DNA of 64,000 nt from Haloechinothrix_A salitolerans (GTDB lineage: Bacteria > Actinomycetota > Actinomycetes > Mycobacteriales > Pseudonocardiaceae), in the NCBI RefSeq assembly GCF_039544105.1, contig NZ_BAABLA010000120.1; one strand, given 5' to 3'. Position 1 is the first letter of the stretch. The number at the start of each line of letters is the position of its first letter. Shown in pieces: positions 57,323 to 64,000 of the stretch. The notes beneath the pieces are model-generated. The model saw only the letters and a list, made by a program, of their open reading frames with translations. It made no database searches and was not told the DNA's origin. The translations under genes were made by a program, and so were the position numbers.

Positions 57323-58009
57323 CTACCGAGCGACCGCGATCCGGTAGGCAACCAGCCGTGCGGCGAGTTCCGCGGGCCTGCTCAGCGCGACGAGGTGGCC
57401 GCCTGGCATCTCGTCGACGTCGAGGGCGAGCCGTTCCTTGACGACGCGGCGTTGGAACTCCAGCGGGAAGAAGCGGTCGTCGCGGCCTTGCAGAAAGCGG
57501 GTTGGAACCTCGGGCCAGTGGTCCAGCGGCCACGGGTTGCGCATCGGCGTCATCGACTGGTCGGGCTCGCCGCGTGCCATCGCGGCGTTGATCACGTCTT
57601 GCGGCACGTCGTGGAAGAAGTCCGCCATCGGGTCGAAGCCAGGATCGCGTCCCTCGCGGGTGGCGTGTTCCGCCCTGGCCTCGGCATGACCGGTCGCTTC
57701 CCACCAAGTGTCCGGTGCCTCGCCTGGCAGCGGGGTCATGGCGTTGAGCATCACGAGCAGGGTGACGTGGGCGCGTTCGCACACCAGCGGTGCCGTGAAC
57801 CCGCCGAGCGACTGTGCCACCAGGGTGATGTTCGTGCGGTCATCGATCGCGTCGACGACGACGTCGGCGTATTCGACAAGCCCGGCGGAGTTGTCCTCAG
57901 CGGGCAGGTCGACGGCGACCGCATCGTGGCCTCGCGCCTGGAGCTCCGGAACGAGGCGGTGGAAGTACCACGCCTGGCCACCCGCTCCCGGTATGAGTAC
58001 GAAAGTCAT
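57323..58009 (-). CDS. Alpha/beta hydrolase
   Basis: From ATG at 58009 the protein is 228 residues. It starts MTFVLIPGAGGQAWYF (oxyanion loop), has the nucleophile in VAQSLGGF, an acid in LQGRDDRFFP and a late His in MPGGHLVAL, a full triad. It resembles small esterases of the salicylate/EstC-type branch. The substrate is unknown. Confidence 0.87.
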   Translation of the reverse strand: MTFVLIPGAGGQAWYFHRLVPELQARGHDAVAVDLPAEDNSAGLVEYADVVVDAIDDRTNITLVAQSLGGFTAPLVCERAHVTLLVMLNAMTPLPGEAPDTWWEATGHAEARAEHATREGRDPGFDPMADFFHDVPQDVINAAMARGEPDQSMTPMRNPWPLDHWPEVPTRFLQGRDDRFFPLEFQRRVVKERLALDVDEMPGGHLVALSRPAELAARLVAYRIAVAR

Positions 58010-58221
58010 CGTTTCCCCCTCGTGTCCAACGACAAGAACGGCCACTATAGCCGACGGAATCGCCGAGGTCGGAGACTGCCGATAAGCGGGTGATTGACCG
58101 GGGATTCGTCAGTGTCCGCCCGCGATCGTGGTCACGCTACGGCGCGCCCCGAGCCGTACCGCGGCCTTGCCTGGCTCGTTCACTAGGCATCGGATGGGTG
58201 TTCGGTGTCGAGGAGTCTCAT

Positions 58222-59223
58222 ATGCCCGGCAAGTTCCGCATTGCCGTTTCTGTCGCGTTGGTGTCGTTGTTCCTGTCCACGGCGCAGGCCAGTGCCGACC
58301 CGCCGGTGCAGTGGCCGCTGCCCGGCTCGCCACCGCTTCCACCGGACTACACCGTGCCGTACCTGCCCGCTGTCGATCCCGTGTGCGTCGAAGGCAGATT
58401 GTCCTGCGTCAAGCACCTGGAAACTGTGCTGCGGCATCACACCGCGACGCTGGGTTGCGACCATGACGCGGTGTTCGCCGACGCGTACCTGACCATCACG
58501 CGCGGCTACCTCGAATCAGCGACCGATCCGGAGTATTTCGACGACCTGGAGCGTATCGATCCGCTGGCGGTGCGCGGCACCTACGACCGGCCGGACCGGA
58601 TCAACCACGAAGTGCGCAACTACGCGCAGGAGTATCTCGACCAGTACGCGGCATGGCACAGCGGCAACCGAGACGAGGTCTCGCCGTCGTGGGCGATCGC
58701 GCTGCGGGCGGCCGAGGACGAGTCCGTGACGGCGACGGGTGACCTGCTGTTACAACTCAACGCGCACATCCGCCGGGACAACGCGATCCGTGCGATCGAG
58801 CAGACCGAAGGCGTGCTGCGGGGGGACGGGCCGATGCCCGAAGCGTCCGGACGCTCCGATCACGACCGCATCAGCGACGTTCTGCAAGAGAATGCCGAGT
58901 TGATGACCGACCGCCTCGCCGCGCGCTACGACCCGTCACTGAACGACGGCAACGAACTGCTGGGCATGGTGGTCGACCCAAAGAGCCTGTACCTGCTCAT
59001 CTCCTCATGGCGAGAGGAAGCATGGCGTAACGCCGAGCAGTTGCGGCACGCTCGCGCGGCCGGTGGCGTCGGCGGACCGCTGTATCAGGCAAAGCTGGCC
59101 GAGATCGAAGCGTCGGCCGAGACCGCCGCGTACGCGATCCTGGCGGCCACCCGGACCACACCGGACGCCAACGAGGCACGACGCCAGTACTGCCTGCGCC
59201 ATCTCGATCGTGGCGCGCCGTGA
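58222..59223 (+). CDS. Secreted DUF5995-family protein
   Basis: From ATG at 58222, after AGGAG, the 333-residue protein has a Sec signal peptide cleaved after ASA (about residue 25), a Pro-rich start, then a largely helical domain with PVCVEGRLSCVKHLETVLRH, FADAYLTITRGYL and YAQEYLDQYAAW. I place it in DUF5995 by this pattern. Function unknown; the protein is exported and carries at least four cysteines. Confidence 0.78.
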   Translation: MPGKFRIAVSVALVSLFLSTAQASADPPVQWPLPGSPPLPPDYTVPYLPAVDPVCVEGRLSCVKHLETVLRHHTATLGCDHDAVFADAYLTITRGYLESATDPEYFDDLERIDPLAVRGTYDRPDRINHEVRNYAQEYLDQYAAWHSGNRDEVSPSWAIALRAAEDESVTATGDLLLQLNAHIRRDNAIRAIEQTEGVLRGDGPMPEASGRSDHDRISDVLQENAELMTDRLAARYDPSLNDGNELLGMVVDPKSLYLLISSWREEAWRNAEQLRHARAAGGVGGPLYQAKLAEIEASAETAAYAILAATRTTPDANEARRQYCLRHLDRGAP

Positions 59224-59292
59224 TCGAGACGGCTAAAGTATTACATCGCCCTTGTGGTGGGAATTCCCACCGCTGGTTTCCGGCGAGCGCGA

Positions 59293-59339
59293 CACGGCGA
59301 GGCGCATGGCGGAAACGTATCCACCCGCACCTCGCCGTG
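59293..59339. terminator. Hairpin between convergent genes
   Basis: cacggcgagg (59293-59302) pairs with cctcgccgtg (59330-59339). It lies between the ends of two convergent genes, 69 and 10 bases away. Confidence 0.65.
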
Positions 59340-59349
59340 CCGCCACTAG

Positions 59350-59964
59350 CTAGCAGTACACGCGTTTCGCCTTGTGCGCCATTGCGCGCTTAGGCGGATT
59401 CTTCTTGCACCCCACGCCACCTCGAGTTCCGAGGACATACGAGAGCGCCTTACCCGATTTCACGACCGTGGATCCGGTTCCTCGGCTGTTGCACTGCCGA
59501 AGGTCCCACCGCGAGCGAACCTTGTACACACCTTTGAAAAACACGTAACGGTCACCTGGCCGCATGGTGTGCGTGACCGAAACCGAACGACTGGTGGTGC
59601 GAGAACCACGCGCTTTGACTGCCACATTGAACTTGCTTCTCGCCTTGGCGCGGAAAACCTTGAAGATTTTGCCCCGAGTCGCGGCCGACAGAGATGCCGC
59701 ACCCCTCACCCGGGCAGCCACAGTCTGACGGTGGTGGGTATGGATTGTTCGGGTGATCTTGCTCCCGGTGAAGTTCTCCCGCATCGAGGCATGCGTAATA
59801 ACCTTGTGCCTGCCCGGTGATTTGACGACCGTCCAGGTGGAGTTGGGTTGGCAGGCCACCGGATCCGCGTGTGCGGCGGTGGGGACGAACAGCAACGTGG
59901 CAGCCACCACCGAGACGCTCACGATCGTGGCGACGAAACCACGGAACAATTTAAGCAATGTCAT
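59350..59964 (-). CDS. Secreted, very basic protein of unknown function
   Basis: The 204-residue protein starts at ATG 59964 after GGAGGGAAG and has a clear Sec signal peptide cleaved near AHA-DP (residue 33). The mature part is rich in Lys, Arg and Thr, with four cysteines that include the last residue, and a middle of alternating beta pattern (VSVTHTMRPGDRYVFFKG). No family was recognised. Codon use has more A/T at third positions than the neighbours, which together with its position next to the integrated element hints at recent acquisition. Confidence 0.7.
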   Translation of the reverse strand: MTLLKLFRGFVATIVSVSVVAATLLFVPTAAHADPVACQPNSTWTVVKSPGRHKVITHASMRENFTGSKITRTIHTHHRQTVAARVRGAASLSAATRGKIFKVFRAKARSKFNVAVKARGSRTTSRSVSVTHTMRPGDRYVFFKGVYKVRSRWDLRQCNSRGTGSTVVKSGKALSYVLGTRGGVGCKKNPPKRAMAHKAKRVYC

Positions 59965-60145
59965 GCTTCCCTCCAGAATTACCGCGCCCTCCTGTCGCGG
60001 TTTCGGTGAACGTAGCAGACATGGACGGTGGCGTGGGCGAGTTTGGAAACTTCATGCCAGTGGGTTACTCGCCCACGCGGGTGGTGGGAAAGTCCCGGGG
60101 TTTCCTGGTGTCGCGACAAGATCGCGGCCGCTGGTCAAGACACAT

Positions 60146-60183
60146 CTCGGCCCCGGGGATCCTGGTGGACCTCCGGGGCCGAG
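60146..60183 (-). terminator. Terminator of the acyl-CoA dehydrogenase remnant
   Basis: ctcggccccgg (60146-60156) pairs with ccggggccgag (60173-60183). It is 23 bases beyond the stop codon of the stranded gene end and must have been that gene's original terminator. Confidence 0.7.
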
Positions 60184-60205
60184 AATGTCGTGGGTTGTCA
60201 GTCCG

Positions 60206-60301
60206 TCACTTCAGCTCGCTACTGCTCTTGCCAAGCAACCGGCGGGCGATGATGAGCTGCTGGATCTGTTGCGTGCCCTCGAAGATGTCCAGGATCTTCG
60301 A
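60206..60301 (-). pseudogene. Stranded 3' end of an acyl-CoA dehydrogenase gene (probable att site)
   Basis: The minus strand reads SKILDIFEGTQQIQQLI, then IARRLLGKSSSELK and a stop at 60206-60208. This is the standard C-terminus of FadE-type acyl-CoA dehydrogenases. Upstream of SKILD the frame stays open but the sequence no longer resembles the family and there is no gene body. The break marks the boundary of an inserted element, with the rest of the gene expected at its other end. Confidence 0.82.
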
Positions 60302-60496
60302 CCCTACTAGCCGCTGCCTGGCCTTATTCGCCTGATTCACCGCTCTACCTGCACGTTTTACGTTGGCTGTCGTTGGTCGTCGACGGCCTTATCCGACTGT
60401 CTCACGGAACAGAGACGGAACACGCGGGCCGCAGCCCGCCACCTCAACCGGAAGGAAGTGATGCCCCTGATCAACCTCCAGCTCTGAGGAGAACCC

Positions 60497-60760
60497 ATGT
60501 CCACCCACGATCCCATCGCACGCATCCTCGATCACGCCGAGGATCTGTCGGTCGCGCACGCCCACTGGTCGGCGCGTGACCTCGACACCCCGGACGGTGG
60601 CGGCGCTCGCCGTGCCGCCACGACCGCGGTCGAGTCGATCGACGCGATGCTGCGTGAGCTGCACCAGGTGCGCTCGCAGATCATCACCGAGGCCCGTCGG
60701 TACGACGACGCGGTCGGCGAGCGTGTGGACGCGCTGCTGGCCAAGAGGCGGCAGTCGTGA
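60497..60760 (+). CDS. Small helical mobile-element protein
   Basis: The 87-residue protein starts at ATG 60497 after GAGGAG. It is acidic and helical, with RILDHAEDLSVAHAHWSARD and a second helix pair (MLRELHQVRSQIITEARRYDD). I recognise the type from actinomycete integrative elements but not a function. The stop overlaps the next start (GTGA). Confidence 0.7.
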   Translation: MSTHDPIARILDHAEDLSVAHAHWSARDLDTPDGGGARRAATTAVESIDAMLRELHQVRSQIITEARRYDDAVGERVDALLAKRRQS

Positions 60761-60912
60761 TCCGCTACGGCTCGACGGCGCACTGGTTCGCCCGGCGTCT
60801 CCTGTACTCGCTGTGCGCGGCGCTGCTGGCTGGCGTGGTGATGTCGGTGACCGCGGTGACCTACCACCACTACACCGGGCAGGAGGTGGTCGACGTCCAG
60901 CAGGCCGACTGA
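60757..60912 (+). CDS. 51-residue single-helix membrane protein
   Basis: From GTG at 60757, overlapping the previous stop, the frame encodes a basic start (MIRYGSTAHWFARRL), one membrane helix (LLYSLCAALLAGVVMSVTAV) and an acidic tail ending QQAD. It is too short for most gene finders; the overlap and clean topology support it. The function is unknown; it may work in mating-pair or superinfection functions of the element. Confidence 0.6.
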   Translation: MIRYGSTAHWFARRLLYSLCAALLAGVVMSVTAVTYHHYTGQEVVDVQQAD

Positions 60913-60966
60913 CGAGTTTCAAAAATCGACCCTCAGGTGAGGGCACTACCGAAGAAGGAGAACACC

Positions 60967-61263
60967 ATGATCAAGCTACTGACCGTCCTGTGTGCCGCGA
61001 CCCTCGTCTTTGCGTCCGGCTGCTCCGGGGACGCCCCTGAGCCTCCCGCGACCAGCCAGACGCCCGCGCCTGCCACGTCGGAGGCGCAGGCCGATCCCTA
61101 CGAGGTGTACCTGGAGAACGCGCCCGAAGGTGCGCCCGAGCTGTCCCGCGAGGACGCGCAGACCCGAGCCCTGCTCGGCTGCGGCCGGGACTGGGCACCG
61201 GGCACCGTCGATGCCGTGCTGGCCGAGGCGTACAAGGACCTGTGCGATCAGGCAGGCGGGTGA
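60967..61263 (+). CDS. Small lipoprotein of the integrated element
   Basis: The 98-residue protein starts at ATG 60967 after GAAGGAG. It has a signal peptide with lipobox FASGC (Cys at residue 19), a Pro/Ala/Thr linker, and a short domain with two more cysteines (LLGCGRDW and KDLCDQAGG). It looks like the exported lipoproteins that ICEs and phages use for entry exclusion, which is inference. It converges on the GntR gene. Confidence 0.7.
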   Translation: MIKLLTVLCAATLVFASGCSGDAPEPPATSQTPAPATSEAQADPYEVYLENAPEGAPELSREDAQTRALLGCGRDWAPGTVDAVLAEAYKDLCDQAGG

Positions 61264-61271
61264 TCGCCGGT

Positions 61272-62033
61272 TCAGCCGGCGGGCAACTCGTAGACCAGCT
61301 CGTAGCGGTCGGCAGACATGGTCATCGCGTTCACCTCCAGCGCGCGGCCGTCGGTGTTGTAGGCGATGCGGGTGACGAGGATGACCGGAGTGCCTTCGGG
61401 AAGCTGCAGCTTGGCCTGCTCGTCGTGGGTGGCCAAGCGCGCCGAGACACGCTCGACGAAGTGGTCGAGCGTGTGCCCAGCGTCCTCCAGTCGTGAGTAC
61501 AGCCCACCAGGCCCGGTGTCGGTCTCTTCGATGGTGGTGTCGCGGGTGATCTCTCGCGGCAGGCGGGAGGCGGCGAGCTGGACGGGGATGCCGTCGGCGC
61601 TCATGACGCGGTCGCGCACGCACACCTCGGTGCCTTCGTCGATGTCGAGCGCGCTGGCTGTGACGGCATCGGCACGCTCGAAGTAGACCCGCACCTCGGT
61701 GCTCGGGGTTCAGCCGCCCGCGGCAGCGTCGGCCTTGAACGCGCCCTTGTCGCGCTGGCGCGCGGCACGGGACAGGCGGTTGCGCGCGAGACGCTGGACG
61801 GTGCGCTGGTCGCGGACGAAGTAGCCGCGGCCTCGTTCGGAGCGCACCAACCCCTCGGAGCGCAGCAGCGCGAAGGCCTCGCGGACCGTGGGACGGGAGA
61901 CGCCGTGCTGCTCGGCGAGCTCATACTCGCTGGGCAGGCGCGCTCCGGCGGGTAGGTCGCCGCGGTTGATGCGGTCGCGCAGGTCGGCCGCCACTTGCCG
62001 GTAGGCCGGTGTGCCGCTCGCCTGATCCACCAT
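61272..62033 (-). pseudogene. GntR-family (KorSA-like) repressor interrupted by one in-frame TGA
   Basis: From ATG at 62033 the first part encodes a GntR winged helix (TPAYRQVAADLRDRINRGDL, ARLPSEYELAEQHGVSRPTV). It stops at TGA 61710-61712 after ADAAAGG. The same frame then continues TPSTEVRVYF and a complete UTRA ligand domain to 61272. No base is lost; a single TGG-to-TGA change explains it. A GTG at 61694 could restart translation of the second half. In pSAM2-type elements KorSA represses its own gene and the transfer activator. Confidence 0.8.
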
Positions 62034-62084
62034 TCGTCCATCGTAGTGAACTTGTCTTGACCACCCATACACCCCGTGCCACCG

Positions 62085-62104
62085 TGTCATCTTGTAATGA
62101 CAAG
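62085..62104. promoter_or_regulatory. Nested inverted repeats, probable GntR/KorSA operator
   Basis: TGTCAT-N6-ATGACA (62085-62102) and CTTGT-N4-ACAAG (62091-62104) overlap in the gap between the divergent GntR gene and the small membrane protein gene. More copies of acttgt/acaagt lie at 62049 and 62110, so an operator array is likely. Confidence 0.6.
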
Positions 62105-62123
62105 TAATACAAGTCGGTGGGAT

Positions 62124-62459
62124 ATGGGGAGGCTCCGCGTGATCTGGGTCGTGGTCGTGCCGCTGCTGGTGCTCGCCGTGATGCTTCCCCTGGCGCACTG
62201 GCTGGCGCGGCCAGCACCTCGACGGCCATTGCCGCCACCGAAGCCTGGCCGGATCCGGAAGGCCATGGACGGCCCCGCAGGGCCACCACTGAGTCCGCCA
62301 ATTGCGCTATCCCGCTGGCGAATATGGAGAGGAGTCACCAGGATGAAGATGGAAGAGTGCCCAACCTGCCACGGATCGGGACTACAAGATGCCGGACCAG
62401 ACGGAAAGCGAGCCGCCTGCCCAACCTGCGGCGGACTCGGACAGGTCCCCAGCAAGTAA
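62124..62459 (+). CDS. Membrane-anchored or free zinc-knuckle mini-protein
   Basis: Read from ATG 62124, a 111-residue protein would have one membrane helix (VIWVVVVPLLVLAVMLPLA), a Pro-rich linker, and two DnaJ-like CxxCxGxG knuckles (CPTCHGSG and CPTCGGLG). An internal in-frame ATG at 62343 has its own GAGAGGAG and would give a free 38-residue zinc-knuckle protein. Two separate genes or two products of one gene are both possible. The next gene overlaps the 3' end by 71 bases in another frame. Confidence 0.55.
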   Translation: MGRLRVIWVVVVPLLVLAVMLPLAHWLARPAPRRPLPPPKPGRIRKAMDGPAGPPLSPPIALSRWRIWRGVTRMKMEECPTCHGSGLQDAGPDGKRAACPTCGGLGQVPSK

Positions 62460-62733
62460 CGACTGCAGGCTCTGCCAGGGCACCGGAACGATGTCCTGGC
62501 AGCAGCCCTGCCCCGACGGCACGGTGCGCACCATGGAGTGGCCGTGCCCGAACGGCTGCGGCGGCCACTGGAAGCACCCAGCCGCCGAGTCCGGGCGGGT
62601 CGTCGAGCAAGCCCCCGACGACCTACCCGCGACCGGTAACCGCGCGGCGGCGAACCACATCGGCGCGGACTTCATCGTCAGCGCGCTTGAGAACTGGGGC
62701 GTCGAACACCCCGCGCTGCGCGACAGGCGCTAG
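62389..62733 (+). CDS. Small Cys-rich protein overlapping the previous gene
   Basis: The 114-residue protein starts at ATG 62389, inside the previous frame. It has a Pro/Asp-rich start, CRLCQGTGT, CPDGT and CPNGCGG, again zinc-knuckle-like, and a helical C-terminus (AANHIGADFIVSALENWG). It is of ICE/phage type, with no assigned function. The long overlap makes one of the two frames doubtful, but both encode ordered cysteine motifs. Confidence 0.6.
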   Translation: MPDQTESEPPAQPAADSDRSPASNDCRLCQGTGTMSWQQPCPDGTVRTMEWPCPNGCGGHWKHPAAESGRVVEQAPDDLPATGNRAAANHIGADFIVSALENWGVEHPALRDRR

Positions 62734-62895
62734 CTACTCGCGGACGAGCCAGCCGAGCCCGAACGCCAGCAGGGAGGCGGCCGCGGCGCCGACTTCGGCG
62801 GGCATGGTGATGCCGAACTGTGCGAGCGTCCAGACGAGCACGATCGCGAACGCGCCACCGACACCGGCGCCGGTGACCTTGCGGGTGGGTTTCAT
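62734..62895 (-). CDS. Holin-like small membrane protein
   Basis: The 53-residue protein is read from ATG 62895, overlapping the endolysin stop (ATGA). It has two short membrane segments (GGAFAIVLVWTLAQFGI and AASLLAFGLGWLV) with a basic N-terminus MKPTRK. Size, topology and position after an endolysin gene fit a phage holin. Confidence 0.65.
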   Translation of the reverse strand: MKPTRKVTGAGVGGAFAIVLVWTLAQFGITMPAEVGAAAASLLAFGLGWLVRE

Positions 62896-63728
62896 GCCTG
62901 CTCTCCCTTGACCGTGACGTCGACGTCGAGCACCTCGTCCGCGAGCACCTCGCGGAACTTCTCAATGAGCTCGTCGGCGTCGAGCTCGCCCGCGTCGTGC
63001 TGCTGTAGCGCGTGCTGCAGCGCGGTCCCGCGCTTGTGATTTAATACCGCGTAGGCGCGGGCCTGCTGGATGATCTGCCACAGCGGCAGCTCGTCGTGTG
63101 AGTCGTCGTTGGGTTTGATCCACACGGGGTACGGGTGGCCCATGATCTCCTTGCGGCACTCGACCGCAATCTCCTTTGCGCTGGGCATGTCGCCCTCCTC
63201 CATCAACTCGAAGAACCTGCGGATCGGGAAGTCGTCGCCGGGGTCGAACCGGCGGCCGGGGTCGAGATCGCTGTGATACACGAAGCCGGACATACCCGCA
63301 TCGACCTGCGCACGGGTGAGCCGGCGTAGGGGGATGCCGTACTTCTCGACGATCGGGCGGCATGCGTCGGCCGCGTTGGTCAGTGTCGCCTCGACCCACG
63401 CGGGCGGCTCGTCCGACCAGCTCACGTCGCGCTTGCTGATCTCCAGGCCCCAGCTGAGCGAGTTGTAGCCGTGCACGTGCCACGCGGTGTACGACGCAGG
63501 CAGCAGCGGCAGCCAGCTGTCCGAGTCCGCACCGGCATGCCAGGACACCTGCCGCTCCGTGGTCGCCGCGTAGCGGGCGGTCTGCTCGGCGGACTCGTCG
63601 CCGCCGCGCATGTCCTGGTCCTCGACCGAAGCGGTGATGTGGATGACGACCACCCGCAGCGGTTTCCGGCGGGTTTCGTAGTAGTGCGGCCCGTGCGGGT
63701 TCGGGTTGTCCAGCAGGTAGTAGCCCAT
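62892..63728 (-). CDS. Phage-type N-acetylmuramoyl-L-alanine amidase (endolysin)
   Basis: The 278-residue protein has a PGRP/amidase_2 domain (about 1-175). Probable zinc ligands are H30 (VVVIHITAS), H152 (YHSDLDP) and D162 (RFDPG). A helical region and a C-terminal part (DELIEKFREVLADEVLDVD) that ends a typical phage lysin follow. There is no signal peptide, so release would need the holin encoded next. It cleaves the peptide from muramic acid in peptidoglycan. Confidence 0.88.
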   Translation of the reverse strand: MGYYLLDNPNPHGPHYYETRRKPLRVVVIHITASVEDQDMRGGDESAEQTARYAATTERQVSWHAGADSDSWLPLLPASYTAWHVHGYNSLSWGLEISKRDVSWSDEPPAWVEATLTNAADACRPIVEKYGIPLRRLTRAQVDAGMSGFVYHSDLDPGRRFDPGDDFPIRRFFELMEEGDMPSAKEIAVECRKEIMGHPYPVWIKPNDDSHDELPLWQIIQQARAYAVLNHKRGTALQHALQQHDAGELDADELIEKFREVLADEVLDVDVTVKGEQA

Positions 63729-63729
63729 G

Positions 63730-63903
63730 TCAGCCTCCTGCTTTCGCCTCGAGGCGGGCGATGCGTTCGCCCTGCTCGGTTTGGGTCGTGCGGATCGCGC
63801 GCACGTCCCGCTTGACCTCGCCGAGGCCGTCGTGCAGCGATGAACCGCCGTTCGAGCCGACGGCGCGGCGGGTGCGGATCAGCTCGACCCAAGCGCCGAC
63901 TAG
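63730..63903 (-). pseudogene. Phage structural-type protein (DUF2746-like), 5' end removed by an IS
   Basis: About 57 residues of the C-terminus remain: VGAWVELIRTRRAVGSNGGS, then a coiled-coil with VKRDVRAIRTTQTEQGERIA. The frame ends 1 base before the endolysin start. Upstream of 63903 the sequence switches to IS DNA, so the start of the gene is missing. Confidence 0.65.
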
Positions 63904-64000
63904 GGCGTGTCTCCCGAATATCGGCCGGTGGTTCGCTGATGATCGGTGAATGATCAGAACTGGTGTGATCACGGACGAGTTGTGGGAGTCGATCGAGCCG
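63903..64000 (+). mobile_element. IS element, left end only
   Basis: A change of sequence near 63903 (tagggcgtgtctcccg) is followed by a short untranslated leader and a transposase start. It resembles IS5-family elements common in actinomycetes. The rest is outside the window. Confidence 0.55.
63950..64000 (+). CDS. Transposase, N-terminal fragment (runs off the window)
   Basis: The frame from ATG 63950 encodes MIRTGVITDELWESIEP and continues past the end. VITDELWxxIEP is the usual start of IS5-family transposases; GTG at 63965 is an alternative start. Confidence 0.6.
   Translation, partial: MIRTGVITDELWESIEP

Larger units (their letters stand above)
60206..64000. mobile_element. Integrated phage or ICE, left end, partial
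   Basis: From the stranded fadE end onward, the genes are small, densely packed and of phage/ICE type: mini-proteins, a KorSA-like GntR repressor, zinc-knuckle proteins, an endolysin, a holin and a phage gene broken by an IS. No integrase is seen in the window; it and the right end should lie beyond 64000. Bases 60302-60496 hold no gene. Confidence 0.7.

Noticed and set aside
61710..61712. Selenocysteine at the TGA of the GntR gene
   Set aside because: No SECIS-like hairpin was seen and the family has no catalytic Sec/Cys there; a nonsense change from Trp is simpler.

Overview
The window is high-GC actinobacterial chromosome, most likely from the Pseudonocardiaceae (Amycolatopsis, Prauserella or Saccharomonospora-like; the genus cannot be fixed from sequence reading alone). 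The grounds are a WhiB protein, PdtaS, the MtrA/MtrB/LpqB set, a fused Kgd (2-oxoglutarate decarboxylase/dehydrogenase with its own acyltransferase domain), bL37, many GTG starts and ATGA overlaps. From memory, the first 28 kb follows the gene order of the Mycobacterium tuberculosis Rv3247c-Rv3216 block closely. No rRNA, tRNA or CRISPR array was seen.

Layout. 0.3-7 kb: an LppX/LprG-like lipoprotein, thymidylate kinase, the MtrA-MtrB-LpqB envelope/cell-cycle two-component set and ComF. 7.4-11.3 kb: ribosome hibernation factor (with a possible leader peptide) and SecA1. 11.3-18 kb: Rv3235-like protein, TetR regulator, SpoU methyltransferase, a scarred IS607-type transposon, a wax ester/triacylglycerol synthase, an Rv3231c-like protein and PruA. 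18-28 kb: a very methionine-rich lipoprotein, RsgA, SRAP protein, hydrolase, YbaK, the thiol-stress pair SigR-RsrA with a visible self-activating promoter, the 24-residue ribosomal protein bL37, PdtaS, WhiB1 with two CRP-type sites, and a lipid kinase. 28-37 kb: hotdog protein, RmlC, malic enzyme, secreted subtilase and Kgd. 37-47 kb: sirtuin, a fused heterodimer-type ABC exporter, an ABC-2 transporter, an AGPS-like flavoprotein and alanine dehydrogenase. 47-55 kb: a three-gene regulator operon (TetR, unknown, PucR) divergent from an acyl-CoA carboxylase/acyl-CoA dehydrogenase operon that looks like leucine/branched-chain catabolism. 55-60 kb: 2TM SLATT-like protein, sulfite-oxidase-like enzyme, VOC protein, hydrolase and secreted proteins.

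From about 60.2 kb to the end the DNA changes character. A stranded 3' end of an acyl-CoA dehydrogenase gene marks the probable attachment site of an integrated phage or ICE. It is followed by tiny genes, a GntR/KorSA-like repressor broken by one in-frame TGA, zinc-knuckle mini-proteins, an endolysin-holin pair and a phage gene cut by an IS whose transposase starts in the last 51 bases.

The most unusual signal is a 59-bp palindrome present twice, each time inserted in frame in an essential-looking coding region (ABC exporter at 39965-40023, biotin carboxylase at 53147-53205). It encodes the same roughly 20-residue peptide in both hosts, and one base pair has changed in a compensatory way between the copies. 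This resembles the logic of Rickettsia palindromic elements, but in an actinobacterium. Several other long near-perfect palindromes lie between genes.
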